DNA of 30,222 nucleotides from a virus. Of the stretch, positions 22,287 to 28,384 are shown one piece after another; the first letter of the stretch is position 1; every line of letters begins with the position of its first letter. The DNA is taken from IMG/VR virus record IMGVR_UViG_3300046535_000186, positions 1 to 30,222 of that record, one strand, 5' to 3'. The notes beneath the pieces are model-generated. The model worked only from the letters and a program-made list of their open reading frames with translations. It did no database searches and had not been told where the DNA came from. Position numbers and translations under genes: made by a program.

Positions 22287-23936
22287 ATGGCAAACACTAC
22301 CACTATGATGCCGCTGCCGAAGCAGCAATTTCTTTCCGCCGTGGGCGTGCCGCTGGTCGGCGGCCAGGTCTACACCTACGCGGCCGGCACGACCAACAAA
22401 AAGGCCACCTTTACCGATGCTGCAGGCACGGTTCAGCAGCCCAACCCGATCTCGCTGAACGTGCGCGGTGAACCAGATAGCCCGATTTACTGGAGCGGCA
22501 GTTATCGCGTCGACGTGCGCGACGCGCAGGGCAATCTGGTCTATTCGGTCGACAACTTCAACACCGACCCGGCCGGCCTGTGGACCATTTTCACGACCCT
22601 GCTGACTGCCGCTGGTTCGTCCCTGGTCGGCTTCATCCAGGCCGGCGCGGGCGCCGTGAAGCGCCTGGCGCAGGACAAGCTGCGCGAGAGTGTCAGCGTG
22701 CTGGACTTCGGCGCCGTGGGCGACGGCGTGGCCGACGATACGGACGAGATCATCGCGGCCGCCGCGTATGCGCGCGTGTCGAACAAGGCGCTGCGCATCA
22801 CCGCCGGCACCTATCTGGTTTCGAAGTCGCTGGACTTCAGCGGCCTGACCGTGTACGGCGACGGCACCGAAAAATCGGTGATCCAGGCGACCGGCGCGCA
22901 GTTCGACGTGATCACCACCACCGGCAAGACCTACCTGCGCGACTTCTCGGTGCAAGGTGGATGGGATGGTGCCACCGCTGGCCAGTCGGGGCACGCTGTC
23001 GCCGCGACCGCAGCCGCCGGCAGCTACCCGTTTAACGTCCACCTGGACAACCTACGTATCCTGAACGCCAAGAAAAACGGCGTCTATATCGAACGCGGAG
23101 GCTACAGCTCAATCAACCGCTGCAAGATCAATGCGTGCGGCCTGCACGCAATTGAGCTTTACGGCTCTGGACCGGGCAACTACTGCACCACAGTGCACAT
23201 CGGCGGGATGACCACGGCCAGCGACTGCCCGTTCGGCTATGGCCTGATGATGACCAACGCGCAGAACATCAGCACGGCCGGCGTGATCTCGGAATATACC
23301 GCCGGCATCCATACGTCGGGCAGCGATAACAGGGCGATCGCCTTGCGCTCGTACTATCAGGAGAACACCCGGGGCAACCTGTTCTTCTCGACCGACGGCA
23401 GCGGCATCGGCCTGCTTGTTGAATCCTGCTTCGGCGGCGGCCACCTCATGCAGGAGCTGCCGACCTGGGAAAGCATTCGGCTCGATTGCAACAGTAACTT
23501 TACCGAATGTTCATCGACCGCCAACACCGGCCGCACGCAAACGGTTACCAGCAACGAAGTCACCCAAGCGGCAGGGTTCACTGGCAGTTTCACGATGTGC
23601 CAGATCACCGTAAAGCCGGGTTCCTGGCAGATTTTCGCCACCCTGCAGAGCAATACGGCATCCGCGCCCGGTGTCGGCAAGATGACCCGGCTGGCCTTCC
23701 AGGTTGGCACCGATAACACGGCGAGCGGCTACGCGATCGCGACCAACGGCAACTTCGTCCCCTGCGCTGACGTGATCGACTTCCAGACCGCAACCGACAC
23801 GCCCGCGCGCCTTGGGTCGAACTACATCTACCAGAACAACACCGGCGCCCCGGTGACCCTTTACATGCGCGTCTACATGGCCAGCACCGTCGGGCTTTTC
23901 GCGACGAAGGGCCAGCTGCGCGCGGTGAAGCTGTAA
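22287..23936 (+). CDS. Tailspike with P22-like head-binding region and pectate-lyase-type beta-helix
   Basis: This 549-aa host-recognition protein has three parts. Residues about 1-105 (QQFLSAVGVPLVGGQVYTYA, then IYWSGSYRVDVRDAQGNLVY) match the head-binding domain of P22-type tailspikes. Residues about 130-400 begin with LRESVSVLDFGAVGDGVADD, the start of the pectate-lyase-type right-handed beta-helix that usually binds and cleaves surface polysaccharide. Residues about 405-549 (TVTSNEVTQAAGFTGSFTMC to KGQLRAVKL) form a C-terminal beta domain probably involved in trimerisation or binding. The catalytic residues cannot be assigned by eye. The likely role is capsule or O-antigen depolymerase or receptor binding. 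Confidence 0.88.
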   Translation: MANTTTMMPLPKQQFLSAVGVPLVGGQVYTYAAGTTNKKATFTDAAGTVQQPNPISLNVRGEPDSPIYWSGSYRVDVRDAQGNLVYSVDNFNTDPAGLWTIFTTLLTAAGSSLVGFIQAGAGAVKRLAQDKLRESVSVLDFGAVGDGVADDTDEIIAAAAYARVSNKALRITAGTYLVSKSLDFSGLTVYGDGTEKSVIQATGAQFDVITTTGKTYLRDFSVQGGWDGATAGQSGHAVAATAAAGSYPFNVHLDNLRILNAKKNGVYIERGGYSSINRCKINACGLHAIELYGSGPGNYCTTVHIGGMTTASDCPFGYGLMMTNAQNISTAGVISEYTAGIHTSGSDNRAIALRSYYQENTRGNLFFSTDGSGIGLLVESCFGGGHLMQELPTWESIRLDCNSNFTECSSTANTGRTQTVTSNEVTQAAGFTGSFTMCQITVKPGSWQIFATLQSNTASAPGVGKMTRLAFQVGTDNTASGYAIATNGNFVPCADVIDFQTATDTPARLGSNYIYQNNTGAPVTLYMRVYMASTVGLFATKGQLRAVKL

Positions 23937-23973
23937 CGGCCGGCGATAACGACAACTAGGGATATCCAAAAAA

Positions 23974-24351
23974 ATGATTGAGAAAACCCCACCGCCTACC
24001 GTCACCGACGAGCTGGCGACCCTTTTGCCGTGGGCCTGGGTCGCCGGCCTGTCGCTGCTGGGTGGCGTCGCATCCTTCCTGCAAAAGATGAAGACCGGGC
24101 ATGTGCGCGCCTGGAACTTCACCGAGTTTGTCGGCGAGATCACCGCCGCCGGCCTGACTGGCATCATCACGGCGAACCTGTGCGACGCGGCCGCCACGTC
24201 GCCGGCAATGAAGTACGCCCTGGTCGGCATCGCGTCGCATATGGGTTCCCGCGCACTCTTCAAACTTGAGGCCCTGTTCACCGCGAAGTTCAACCTGCCG
24301 GTCGATCCCCTGGCCGCCGAACCGATGAAAGGGGAAGACCATGCCGCCTAG
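23974..24351 (+). CDS. Holin, superfamily III / LydA-like
   Basis: This 125-aa membrane protein matches the LydA-like class III phage holin pattern, with three hydrophobic segments at about residues 17-37 (LLPWAWVAGLSLLGGVASFL), 55-75 (AAGLTGIITANLCDAAA) and 79-98 (MKYALVGIASHMGSRALFKL). The VGIASHMGSRALF motif is typical. It would form lesions in the inner membrane that release or activate the endolysin at a set time. The gene opens the lysis cassette and overlaps the endolysin start by 11 bases. The ribosome-binding region before its ATG (TAGGGAT, then an A run) is weak, consistent with tightly limited holin synthesis. Confidence 0.85.
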   Translation: MIEKTPPPTVTDELATLLPWAWVAGLSLLGGVASFLQKMKTGHVRAWNFTEFVGEITAAGLTGIITANLCDAAATSPAMKYALVGIASHMGSRALFKLEALFTAKFNLPVDPLAAEPMKGEDHAA

Positions 24352-24805
24352 CGCCTTCCTTGCCCTGATGGTGCCGCATGCGCAGGCCTGCCAGCGTGCC
24401 ACCGGGATCCCCGCTTCCTTCACCCTGGCGCAGGCGGCGCTGGAATCCAGCTGGGGCGCGCGCTGCCCCGGGAACAACCTGTTCGGCATCAAGGCGGATA
24501 AGGCCTGGAAGGGCCCGACCGTCGACGTGCCGACCCATGAAGTCGTGAAGGGCCAGCGCGTGGCCATCACCGACAAGTTCCGCGCATACGCCAGCTGGGC
24601 GGAATGCATGGTCGACCACGCCGCGTTCCTGAAGGCGAACCCGCGGTACCGGGATTGCTTCAGGCAGACCACCGGCGAAGGATGGGCGCGCGCGGTGGCG
24701 GCCGCCGGCTACGCGACCGACCCGAACTACGCCAGCCTGCTGATCAGCGTCATGCAGGGCCGGAAAATGGCGCAGTACGACGTTCCCGCGCAGGTGCCAG
24801 CATGA
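24341..24805 (+). CDS. Endolysin, glucosaminidase (FlgJ/LytG-type) family
   Basis: This 154-aa muralytic enzyme belongs to the mannosyl-glycoprotein endo-beta-N-acetylglucosaminidase-like family, which cleaves the peptidoglycan glycan chain. The catalytic Glu is E35 in AQAALESSWG, followed by NNLFGIKADKAWKGPTVDVP and the FRAYASWAECMVDHAAFL pattern typical of FlgJ-type domains. C-terminal YATDPNYASLLISVMQ also fits. No signal peptide or SAR anchor is visible, so export depends on the holin. The start at 24341 lies within the holin gene with a GGGGAAG site. It overlaps the Rz gene by ATGA. Confidence 0.92.
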   Translation: MPPSAFLALMVPHAQACQRATGIPASFTLAQAALESSWGARCPGNNLFGIKADKAWKGPTVDVPTHEVVKGQRVAITDKFRAYASWAECMVDHAAFLKANPRYRDCFRQTTGEGWARAVAAAGYATDPNYASLLISVMQGRKMAQYDVPAQVPA

Positions 24806-25308
24806 CGGCCCCGCAGCGGCTGCTGGCCGCCTTGATCCTGGTGCTGGTCCTGCTGCTGGGCGCTGGCATCTGGATCCACCACTACGGCGCCGAGCAGCAC
24901 GACGCCGGCTATGCCGCGGCGGTCGCCGCCGGCAACGCGCAACACGACCGCGACGCTGCGGCCGCCCGTAAAACCGAGTTGGACCTGCGCGCGCAGCTGC
25001 GGGCCAGGGATGCCGACGCCAAACGAAAGGAAGATGAATATGCAACGAATCTGCAAAATGCTCAGCGCCGTGTGCGTACTGGCGCTGACAGCCTGCGCTG
25101 CCCAGCCGCCGGCCCCGTACCAGGCCCCGCCGCGCCCGACGATCGACCCGCTGCCGGCGGACCTGACCCTGAAGCCGAGCGACCGCGCATTGTGCCAGAG
25201 GTTGCTTCTGATCTTCTCGGCGTCGCCGCAGACCTTGCAAGAGTCGTGCGGCAGTACGACCGCATCAACGAGCGATTCGAAGAATGCCTGGCCCTGAACG
25301 CGAAGTAG
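24802..25308 (+). CDS. Rz: Inner-membrane spanin subunit (Rz-like)
   Basis: This 168-aa protein has one N-terminal hydrophobic segment (LLAALILVLVLLLGAGIWIH), then a periplasmic helical region (ARKTELDLRAQLRARDADAK, then RKEDEYATNLQNAQRRVRTG), as in Rz i-spanins. The C-terminus (VPEVASDLLGVAADLARVVR, then YDRINERFEECLALN) is also helical. It would bridge the periplasm with the embedded Rz1 and fuse the two membranes at lysis. The embedded Rz1 reading frame strongly supports the assignment. The Pro-rich middle (GPVPGPAAPDDRPAAGG) is where the overlap forces composition. The ATGA overlap with the endolysin completes the usual lysis order. Confidence 0.9.
   Translation: MTAPQRLLAALILVLVLLLGAGIWIHHYGAEQHDAGYAAAVAAGNAQHDRDAAAARKTELDLRAQLRARDADAKRKEDEYATNLQNAQRRVRTGADSLRCPAAGPVPGPAAPDDRPAAGGPDPEAERPRIVPEVASDLLGVAADLARVVRQYDRINERFEECLALNAK
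25040..25297 (+). CDS. Rz1: Outer-membrane spanin lipoprotein (Rz1), embedded in Rz
   Basis: In the +1 frame inside Rz, ATG at 25040 opens an 85-aa lipoprotein. It has a basic start (MQRICK), a hydrophobic core (MLSAVCVLALTA) and a lipobox LTAC with lipidated Cys19. The mature part is Pro-rich (AAQPPAPYQAPPRP), as in Rz1 o-spanins. AGGA about 8 bases upstream supports this start over ATG at 25034. The product is anchored in the outer membrane and pairs with Rz. It is entirely contained in the Rz gene, as in lambda. Confidence 0.9.
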   Translation: MQRICKMLSAVCVLALTACAAQPPAPYQAPPRPTIDPLPADLTLKPSDRALCQRLLLIFSASPQTLQESCGSTTASTSDSKNAWP

Positions 25309-25436
25309 GCCGGGTGCTGGACCTGGCCGTGATCACGTCGCGCAGTTCCGAAGTCGTCGTGCGCGTGATCGACGGCCGCCCGGTAATCGTGCCGCCGCCT
25401 ACCAGGCCGGCCACGCCGCAAAAGCCGACACAGTAG
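25284..25436 (+). CDS. Possible 50-aa ORF overlapping the 3' end of Rz
   Basis: An ATG at 25284 inside the Rz and Rz1 frames opens a third frame encoding 50 residues (REVGRVLDLAVITSRSSEVV, then a Pro-rich IVPPPTRPATPQKPTQ). It ends 28 bases before the late terminator. It would be a third overlapping lysis-cassette gene. No ribosome-binding site is obvious, and I do not recognise the peptide. It may be a chance ORF in GC-rich DNA. Confidence 0.35.
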   Translation: MPGPEREVGRVLDLAVITSRSSEVVVRVIDGRPVIVPPPTRPATPQKPTQ

Positions 25437-25605
25437 CGACGCGCGCGCGACGATCCCACCCTGAACGGCGCTCCGAGAACGGGCGCCGTTTTTTCATGGT
25501 GCGGCGCTCGAGCGGCCGGCGGTCTTTCCAGTCGTCGGCAGCAGAATCAACGACTTGCGCGCCCTGGTAAATCCTGAACCAGAGCGCTTCCCGAAAACTT
25601 CCCAT
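25399..25605 (-). CDS. Arg-rich 68-aa mini-protein with ERRSGWDRR motif
   Basis: The ORF starts where the upstream leftward gene stops (TGATG overlap at 25603-25607), which argues for translation. The first half (SFREALWFRIYQGAQVVDSA) is ordinary. The second half is strongly basic, KKRRPFSERRSGWDRRARV, with SERRSGWDRR at residues 44-53. The same ERRSGxDRR core recurs in the mini-gene at 26657-26800, encoded by different codons. The gene runs through the late terminator hairpin, and its end overlaps a possible ORF on the other strand. Function is unknown. A basic peptide could bind nucleic acid. Confidence 0.5.
   Translation of the reverse strand: MGSFREALWFRIYQGAQVVDSAADDWKDRRPLERRTMKKRRPFSERRSGWDRRARVATVSAFAAWPAW
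25464..25494 (+). terminator. Intrinsic terminator closing the late operon
   Basis: AACGGCGC (25464-25471) pairs perfectly with GCGCCGTT (25483-25490), followed by a run of six T (25489-25494). It lies at the end of the lysis cassette and just before convergent leftward genes. No T tract occurs on the leftward side, so it acts mainly on rightward transcription. Confidence 0.82.
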
Positions 25606-25919
25606 CACGGCGCCCGATACAGGCGATCCATCCGGCCCGCGATTTCCAGTTCTATCCGGCGCCGGTCGACTTCCACCTTGGCGGCAAGCGCCGACCGTTC
25701 CAGCCCGGGCGCATCGGTGGCCAGCACATGCAGCACCTGCAGCGTCGCGTGCCACTGGTGAATGGCGCCGGTCATCCAGTGTACGCAATCGCACATCAGC
25801 TGTCGGCGCTCGAGCGGCGTGACCTTCGCCGCTTCCAGCGTGTCGAACCGGGCGTCGACTGCTTCACGTAGGCGCGCAAGGGCGACGTCGTACACCTGGA
25901 CGAAGGGTAAGTGCTTCAT
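25605..25919 (-). CDS. Hypothetical phage protein
   Basis: This 104-aa protein is not recognised. It is predicted almost wholly helical (FVQVYDVALARLREAVDARF, TPLERRQLMCDCVHWMTGAI, then LAAKVEVDRRRIELEIAGRM). AGGAG lies about 10 bases before its ATG, so the start is secure. It ends with a TGATG overlap into the Arg-rich 68-aa ORF. Together with its neighbours it belongs to the leftward early cluster. No membrane or metal-binding pattern is evident. Confidence 0.7.
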   Translation of the reverse strand: MKHLPFVQVYDVALARLREAVDARFDTLEAAKVTPLERRQLMCDCVHWMTGAIHQWHATLQVLHVLATDAPGLERSALAAKVEVDRRRIELEIAGRMDRLYRAP

Positions 25920-25931
25920 GGTCGCGGGCTC

Positions 25932-26063
25932 CTATGGGTAGGGCAAGGCAGCGCGCAGGCGGTCGACCAGGTGGCTGATCAAGTCGGTGGCCGCTGCCGG
26001 GTCGATCGCGCCGTAGAGGGCGAGACCCAGCAGGGCAAGCAGGATAAGGTCGGTCAGGCGCAT
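25932..26063 (-). CDS. 43-aa single-pass membrane peptide (putative)
   Basis: The ORF encodes MRLTDLILLALLGLALYGAI followed by a short amphipathic helix (ATDLISHLVDRLRAALPYP). The hydrophobic stretch at about residues 5-20 is a likely membrane segment. It fills most of the gap between two leftward genes. Its ATG lies inside a perfect 10-bp inverted repeat (26060-26087), which could hide the start in mRNA. The ribosome-binding site is not obvious. Small membrane peptides are common in phage early-left regions. The function is unknown. Confidence 0.5.
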   Translation of the reverse strand: MRLTDLILLALLGLALYGAIDPAAATDLISHLVDRLRAALPYP

Positions 26064-26087
26064 GAGCCCATGCTACCGGGCTCATGC
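26060..26087 (-). promoter_or_regulatory. 10-bp perfect inverted repeat over a start codon
   Basis: GCATGAGCCC (26060-26069) and GGGCTCATGC (26078-26087) form a perfect stem around an 8-base loop, ATGCTACC. The start codon of the 43-aa peptide (26061-26063) is in the stem. It lies between the Tad2-like gene and the peptide, with no T tract on the leftward side. It may be a translational switch, an operator, or an RNA processing site. Confidence 0.5.
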
Positions 26088-26110
26088 ATTCAGGGATTGC
26101 GGCGCCGCAG

Positions 26111-26647
26111 TTATTCCAGAATCTGCCAGTCTTCGGCCAGCGCATCCGACTGCGACGGCGCCCAGCCCATCAGAATCGCGCCCTGTGCCGTCTTCAGGAT
26201 GAAATAGGGCAGGACCGTCGCCCCGCCGCCGTTCGCTTCCGCGTGCGCGCGGGCGTGCTCGTTCCAGAATTGCGACGCCGCCAGGTATTCGTTCCCCTTG
26301 CCCAGCGCGACCCACTGGCCGGCACCGTTCCAGCCGACGCGCGCCACCTTCGCGCCGCCCTTCATCGCTTCGACCGCCAGGCCGAAGTTCATGGCGTCGC
26401 ACGGCCGATAGGCCTTGTCGAACGCTTCCTTGGGCGTCCAGGTGACATAGCCTTCGTGGGTCGGCAGGTTCGGCTTGCCGCCGTCCAGGTATTCGACCAG
26501 GTAGCCGGGTTCCTCGGCCTGTTCATCAGCCGGCAGGGTCCAGCCGCGGAAAGCATTGTAGGCGCCGCGCGTCATCGGTTCGGCGCGGATTAACTTGGTA
26601 CCGATGAATCTGGCGACGGTCTGGGTCGGGATGGTGGTTGCTTGCAT
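26111..26647 (-). CDS. Tad2-like (DUF2829) domain protein, candidate anti-Thoeris factor
   Basis: This 178-aa protein has two parts. Residues about 11-80 (VARFIGTKLIRAEPMTRGAY, NAFRGWTLPADE, LVEYLDGGKPN, GYVTWTPKEAF) form a domain often found in phage early proteins. Residues about 86-178 match DUF2829, now called the Thoeris anti-defence 2 domain: MNFGLAVEAMKGGAKVARVG-WNG, LPYFILKTAQGAILMGWAPS, then QSDALAEDW. Tad2 proteins are known to sequester the cyclic ADP-ribose-type signal made by Thoeris ThsB, stopping NADase activation. An AAGGAAG site precedes the ATG. The gene lies in the leftward early cluster, where anti-defence genes often sit. Binding residues are not verified here. Confidence 0.8.
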   Translation of the reverse strand: MQATTIPTQTVARFIGTKLIRAEPMTRGAYNAFRGWTLPADEQAEEPGYLVEYLDGGKPNLPTHEGYVTWTPKEAFDKAYRPCDAMNFGLAVEAMKGGAKVARVGWNGAGQWVALGKGNEYLAASQFWNEHARAHAEANGGGATVLPYFILKTAQGAILMGWAPSQSDALAEDWQILE

Positions 26648-26656
26648 GGTCTTCCT

Positions 26657-26800
26657 TCAGGTGGTGCCCTTCGGATCGCGGGAGGGCGGCGCGTTTTTGT
26701 TGGTGCGGCGGTCACGTCCAGACCGCCGTTCCCGAAGCCATCGCCACTGGAAAAACCCGCGCCGATCCTGGCCGCGTGACTTCGGCTTCGGTTTCTGCAT
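26657..26800 (-). CDS. Arg-rich 47-aa mini-protein with ERRSGRDRR motif
   Basis: The ORF begins at ATG 26800-26798, overlapping the upstream stop as TAATG, and ends 9 bases before the Tad2-like start. The product is strongly basic (MQKPKPKSRGQDRRG, then RERRSGRDRR at residues 23-32). It shares ERRSGxDRR with the 68-aa ORF at 25399-25605, using different codons. Coupling to the previous gene and filling of an otherwise empty gap argue for a real gene. The function is unknown. RNA or DNA binding is plausible from the charge. Confidence 0.55.
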   Translation of the reverse strand: MQKPKPKSRGQDRRGFFQWRWLRERRSGRDRRTNKNAPPSRDPKGTT

Positions 26801-27012
26801 TACGGTGCCGGCAGCGGCAGCACGTCGGGCACTTCGCGCGCTTCAACGTCGATCACGACACCGTGCAGGGCTTCGTGCTGGTTGCGCAACAGGTCGAACT
26901 GGCGCTGGGCTTCGGCAGCGCGCCGGGCCTGTTCCTCTTGCTCGACCTGCAGCCGGGCTTCGGTCTCGGCCAGCGTCTGCGCGGCCAGGGCGGCGAAGTA
27001 CCCGGCCATCAT
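26800..27012 (-). CDS. 70-aa coiled-coil protein
   Basis: The product MMAGYFAALAAQTLAETEAR continues into a heptad-rich helix (LQVEQEEQARRAAEAQRQFD, then LLRNQHEALHGVVIDV) and a Pro-rich end. The ATG at 27012 has GGGGAA about 7 bases upstream and overlaps the stop of the 43-residue ORF before it. The reading frame is open further upstream to 27342, but that extension lies within the larger gene and is Arg/Ser/Thr-rich, as expected for a shadow frame. The function is not known. Confidence 0.6.
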   Translation of the reverse strand: MMAGYFAALAAQTLAETEARLQVEQEEQARRAAEAQRQFDLLRNQHEALHGVVIDVEAREVPDVLPLPAP

Positions 27013-27140
27013 GGCGAGGTTCCCCGGCAGCGGCAGATGCCGCGTCCCTGGTTGCTGTTGCAGCTGCAGGACGGCGCGGCGCGCCAGAGTTCCAGCATCA
27101 GCCGAAACAGGAAAAACGGGTTCAGGTATGGGTGCATCAT
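27009..27140 (-). CDS. 43-aa coupled small ORF
   Basis: Its ATG at 27140 overlaps the stop of the 314-aa gene (ATGA). Its own stop overlaps the ATG of the 70-aa coiled-coil gene (ATGA). The sequence MMHPYLNPFFLFRLMLELWR has a hydrophobic-aromatic N-terminal helix, and the rest is Cys-rich (SCSCNSNQGRGICRCRG). The double coupling is good evidence that ribosomes pass through this ORF. I do not recognise a family. Confidence 0.5.
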   Translation of the reverse strand: MMHPYLNPFFLFRLMLELWRAAPSCSCNSNQGRGICRCRGTSP

Positions 27141-28081
27141 GCCGGGTCACCGTCTTTTTTCGGTACCGCATAGTCCTGATACAGCGCATCGCGCACCAGG
27201 CCCGGCGGGCTGAAGGCGACGATCTCGGCGGCGGCCCGGTTCTGGGCCTGCAGGTCGACGTGCTCCGTGCTGCCGTCACCGTGCACGCGGAACGCGCCGG
27301 TGCCGTGCACCACCGCGTCGGCGAAGGCCGCGTCGACGGCATCGGACGCCGCCGGCTGGCGCGCTTCCAGTTCCTGCCCCTGGTCGGCCAGTTCCTGCAG
27401 CCCTGCCTGCTTCGCTGCGCGGTCGATGCGTTCGATCTCGGCCAGAATCAGGGCGCCGGCCTTCACCAGTTCGCCGCGGCGGTCGCCTTCTTTCGGCACC
27501 TTCCAGTCAGCCGGCACAATGGCTTCGCCAAAGGTGTCGCCGTAGCCGGTCTCCGTCGCCGACCATTCCCGCGCAGCGGGCGGCATGGCGTAGAAAGCAG
27601 CGTAGGCTGCAATCTCGCCGCCCACGTGGTCATCGTCGTGTTCCGGCGCATAGCCTTCCTGTTCGACCTGGCGGCAACGCTCGGCGAGCACATCACGCGC
27701 GGCGTCGCTTGGCTGGGCCTTGTGCAGCGCTTCATACTTGGCATACAGGCGCGCCACATCGCGCAGCGGCACGGTGTCATAGTCCGGATGGATGCTGTCG
27801 CCTTCCTTCCAGTAGCCGAAGGATGCGGTGCCGATCGCCGCCATCTGCAGGCGGTACTGTTCAATGTCGTCCAGCTTTGCCGTGCCTTCCACATACACGT
27901 TCACGCGCTCATATTCGGCCGGCTGGCCGGGCCAGGTGGCGCCGTACTGGCCGACCACGCCCGCGTTCGGCCCGGTTAGCAGCAGGGTCCAGCGTTCACC
28001 CCAGCGCAGCGGCAGCTTCGGCTTCGGGAGGTTGTCATCTGCGCGGCGGTCGCGGCGCTCGTTCTGGTTTTCGGTATTCAC
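27137..28081 (-). CDS. Two-domain phage protein of unknown function
   Basis: This 314-aa protein starts at GTG 28081, which overlaps the upstream stop (GTGA) and has GGAG about 8 bases before it. The open frame extends to 28180 but inside the upstream gene. The N-terminus is NQNERRDRRADDN. Residues about 22-120 form one domain (PLRWGERWTLLLTGPNAGVV, then YERVNVYVEGTAKLDDIEQY). Residues about 127-225 form a second, recurrent phage domain (LAERCRQVEQEGYAPEHDDD, HVGGEIAAYAAFYA, then DRRGELVKAGALILAEIERI). The second has a conserved HDD and a D-RR-x-LVKA-x-ALI-x-AEI-x-R pattern. A MazG-like nucleotide pyrophosphatase fold is possible but unproven. The C-terminus (SDAVDAAFADAVVHGTGAFR) seems to be a separate small unit. 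Confidence 0.72.
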   Translation of the reverse strand: MNTENQNERRDRRADDNLPKPKLPLRWGERWTLLLTGPNAGVVGQYGATWPGQPAEYERVNVYVEGTAKLDDIEQYRLQMAAIGTASFGYWKEGDSIHPDYDTVPLRDVARLYAKYEALHKAQPSDAARDVLAERCRQVEQEGYAPEHDDDHVGGEIAAYAAFYAMPPAAREWSATETGYGDTFGEAIVPADWKVPKEGDRRGELVKAGALILAEIERIDRAAKQAGLQELADQGQELEARQPAASDAVDAAFADAVVHGTGAFRVHGDGSTEHVDLQAQNRAAAEIVAFSPPGLVRDALYQDYAVPKKDGDPA

Positions 28082-28341
28082 TTTGCGGTTCTCCGTTGTT
28101 TGAGGGCTGATTCGGCGGCATCCCATGCCAGCCGCACGCGCTCGTCCAGGGTAGTTATCGGCTTTTCGCCGCGGGTCCATCCTTGAGCGTCGATGCAGGC
28201 CGGCAGCGCCGCCAGGAAGGCGCGGTCCAGAAAGGCCTGGCGCTCGGCCTGCATTCGTTCTGCGAGGCGGTCGCGCTGCACGCGCTTCCGGCCAGCGGCA
28301 TAGCCGCGCGCATAGACCCGTTTTTCTTCTGTCGTCGCCAT
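28078..28341 (-). CDS. Small basic helical phage protein
   Basis: The 87-aa product begins MATTEEKRVYARGYAAGRKR, a pattern common in small phage early proteins (YARGYxAGR). It continues with a charged helix (LAERMQAERQAFLDRAFLAA) and the segment GWTRGEKPITTLDERVRLAW ending in AAESALKQRR. The ATG at 28341 has an AAGGGG site. The upstream extension to 28476 lies mostly inside the exonuclease gene and is a shadow. The stop overlaps the GTG start of the next gene. The function is unknown. Confidence 0.72.
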   Translation of the reverse strand: MATTEEKRVYARGYAAGRKRVQRDRLAERMQAERQAFLDRAFLAALPACIDAQGWTRGEKPITTLDERVRLAWDAAESALKQRRTAK

Positions 28342-28359
28342 CCTGATCCCCTTCAGCAA

Positions 28360-28384
28360 GCGCGCCAGCGCTGGGCCGGCGCGC
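28360..28384 (-). other. Hairpin between exonuclease and small basic gene
   Basis: GCGCGCC (28360-28366) pairs with GGCGCGC (28378-28384) across an 11-base loop in the gap after the exonuclease stop. No T tract follows on the leftward strand, so it is a weak candidate for termination or mRNA processing. GC-rich stems are frequent by chance here. Confidence 0.3.

Noticed and set aside
26800-27342. 180-aa version of the coiled-coil gene starting at 27342
   Set aside because: The extra N-terminal part is a shadow of the 314-aa gene with Arg/Ser/Thr bias. ATG at 27012 has a ribosome-binding site and an ATGA overlap.
26882-27979. 365-aa rightward frame over the leftward cluster
   Set aside because: It runs antisense to a chain of coupled leftward genes with ribosome-binding sites, and no family pattern is visible in its product.
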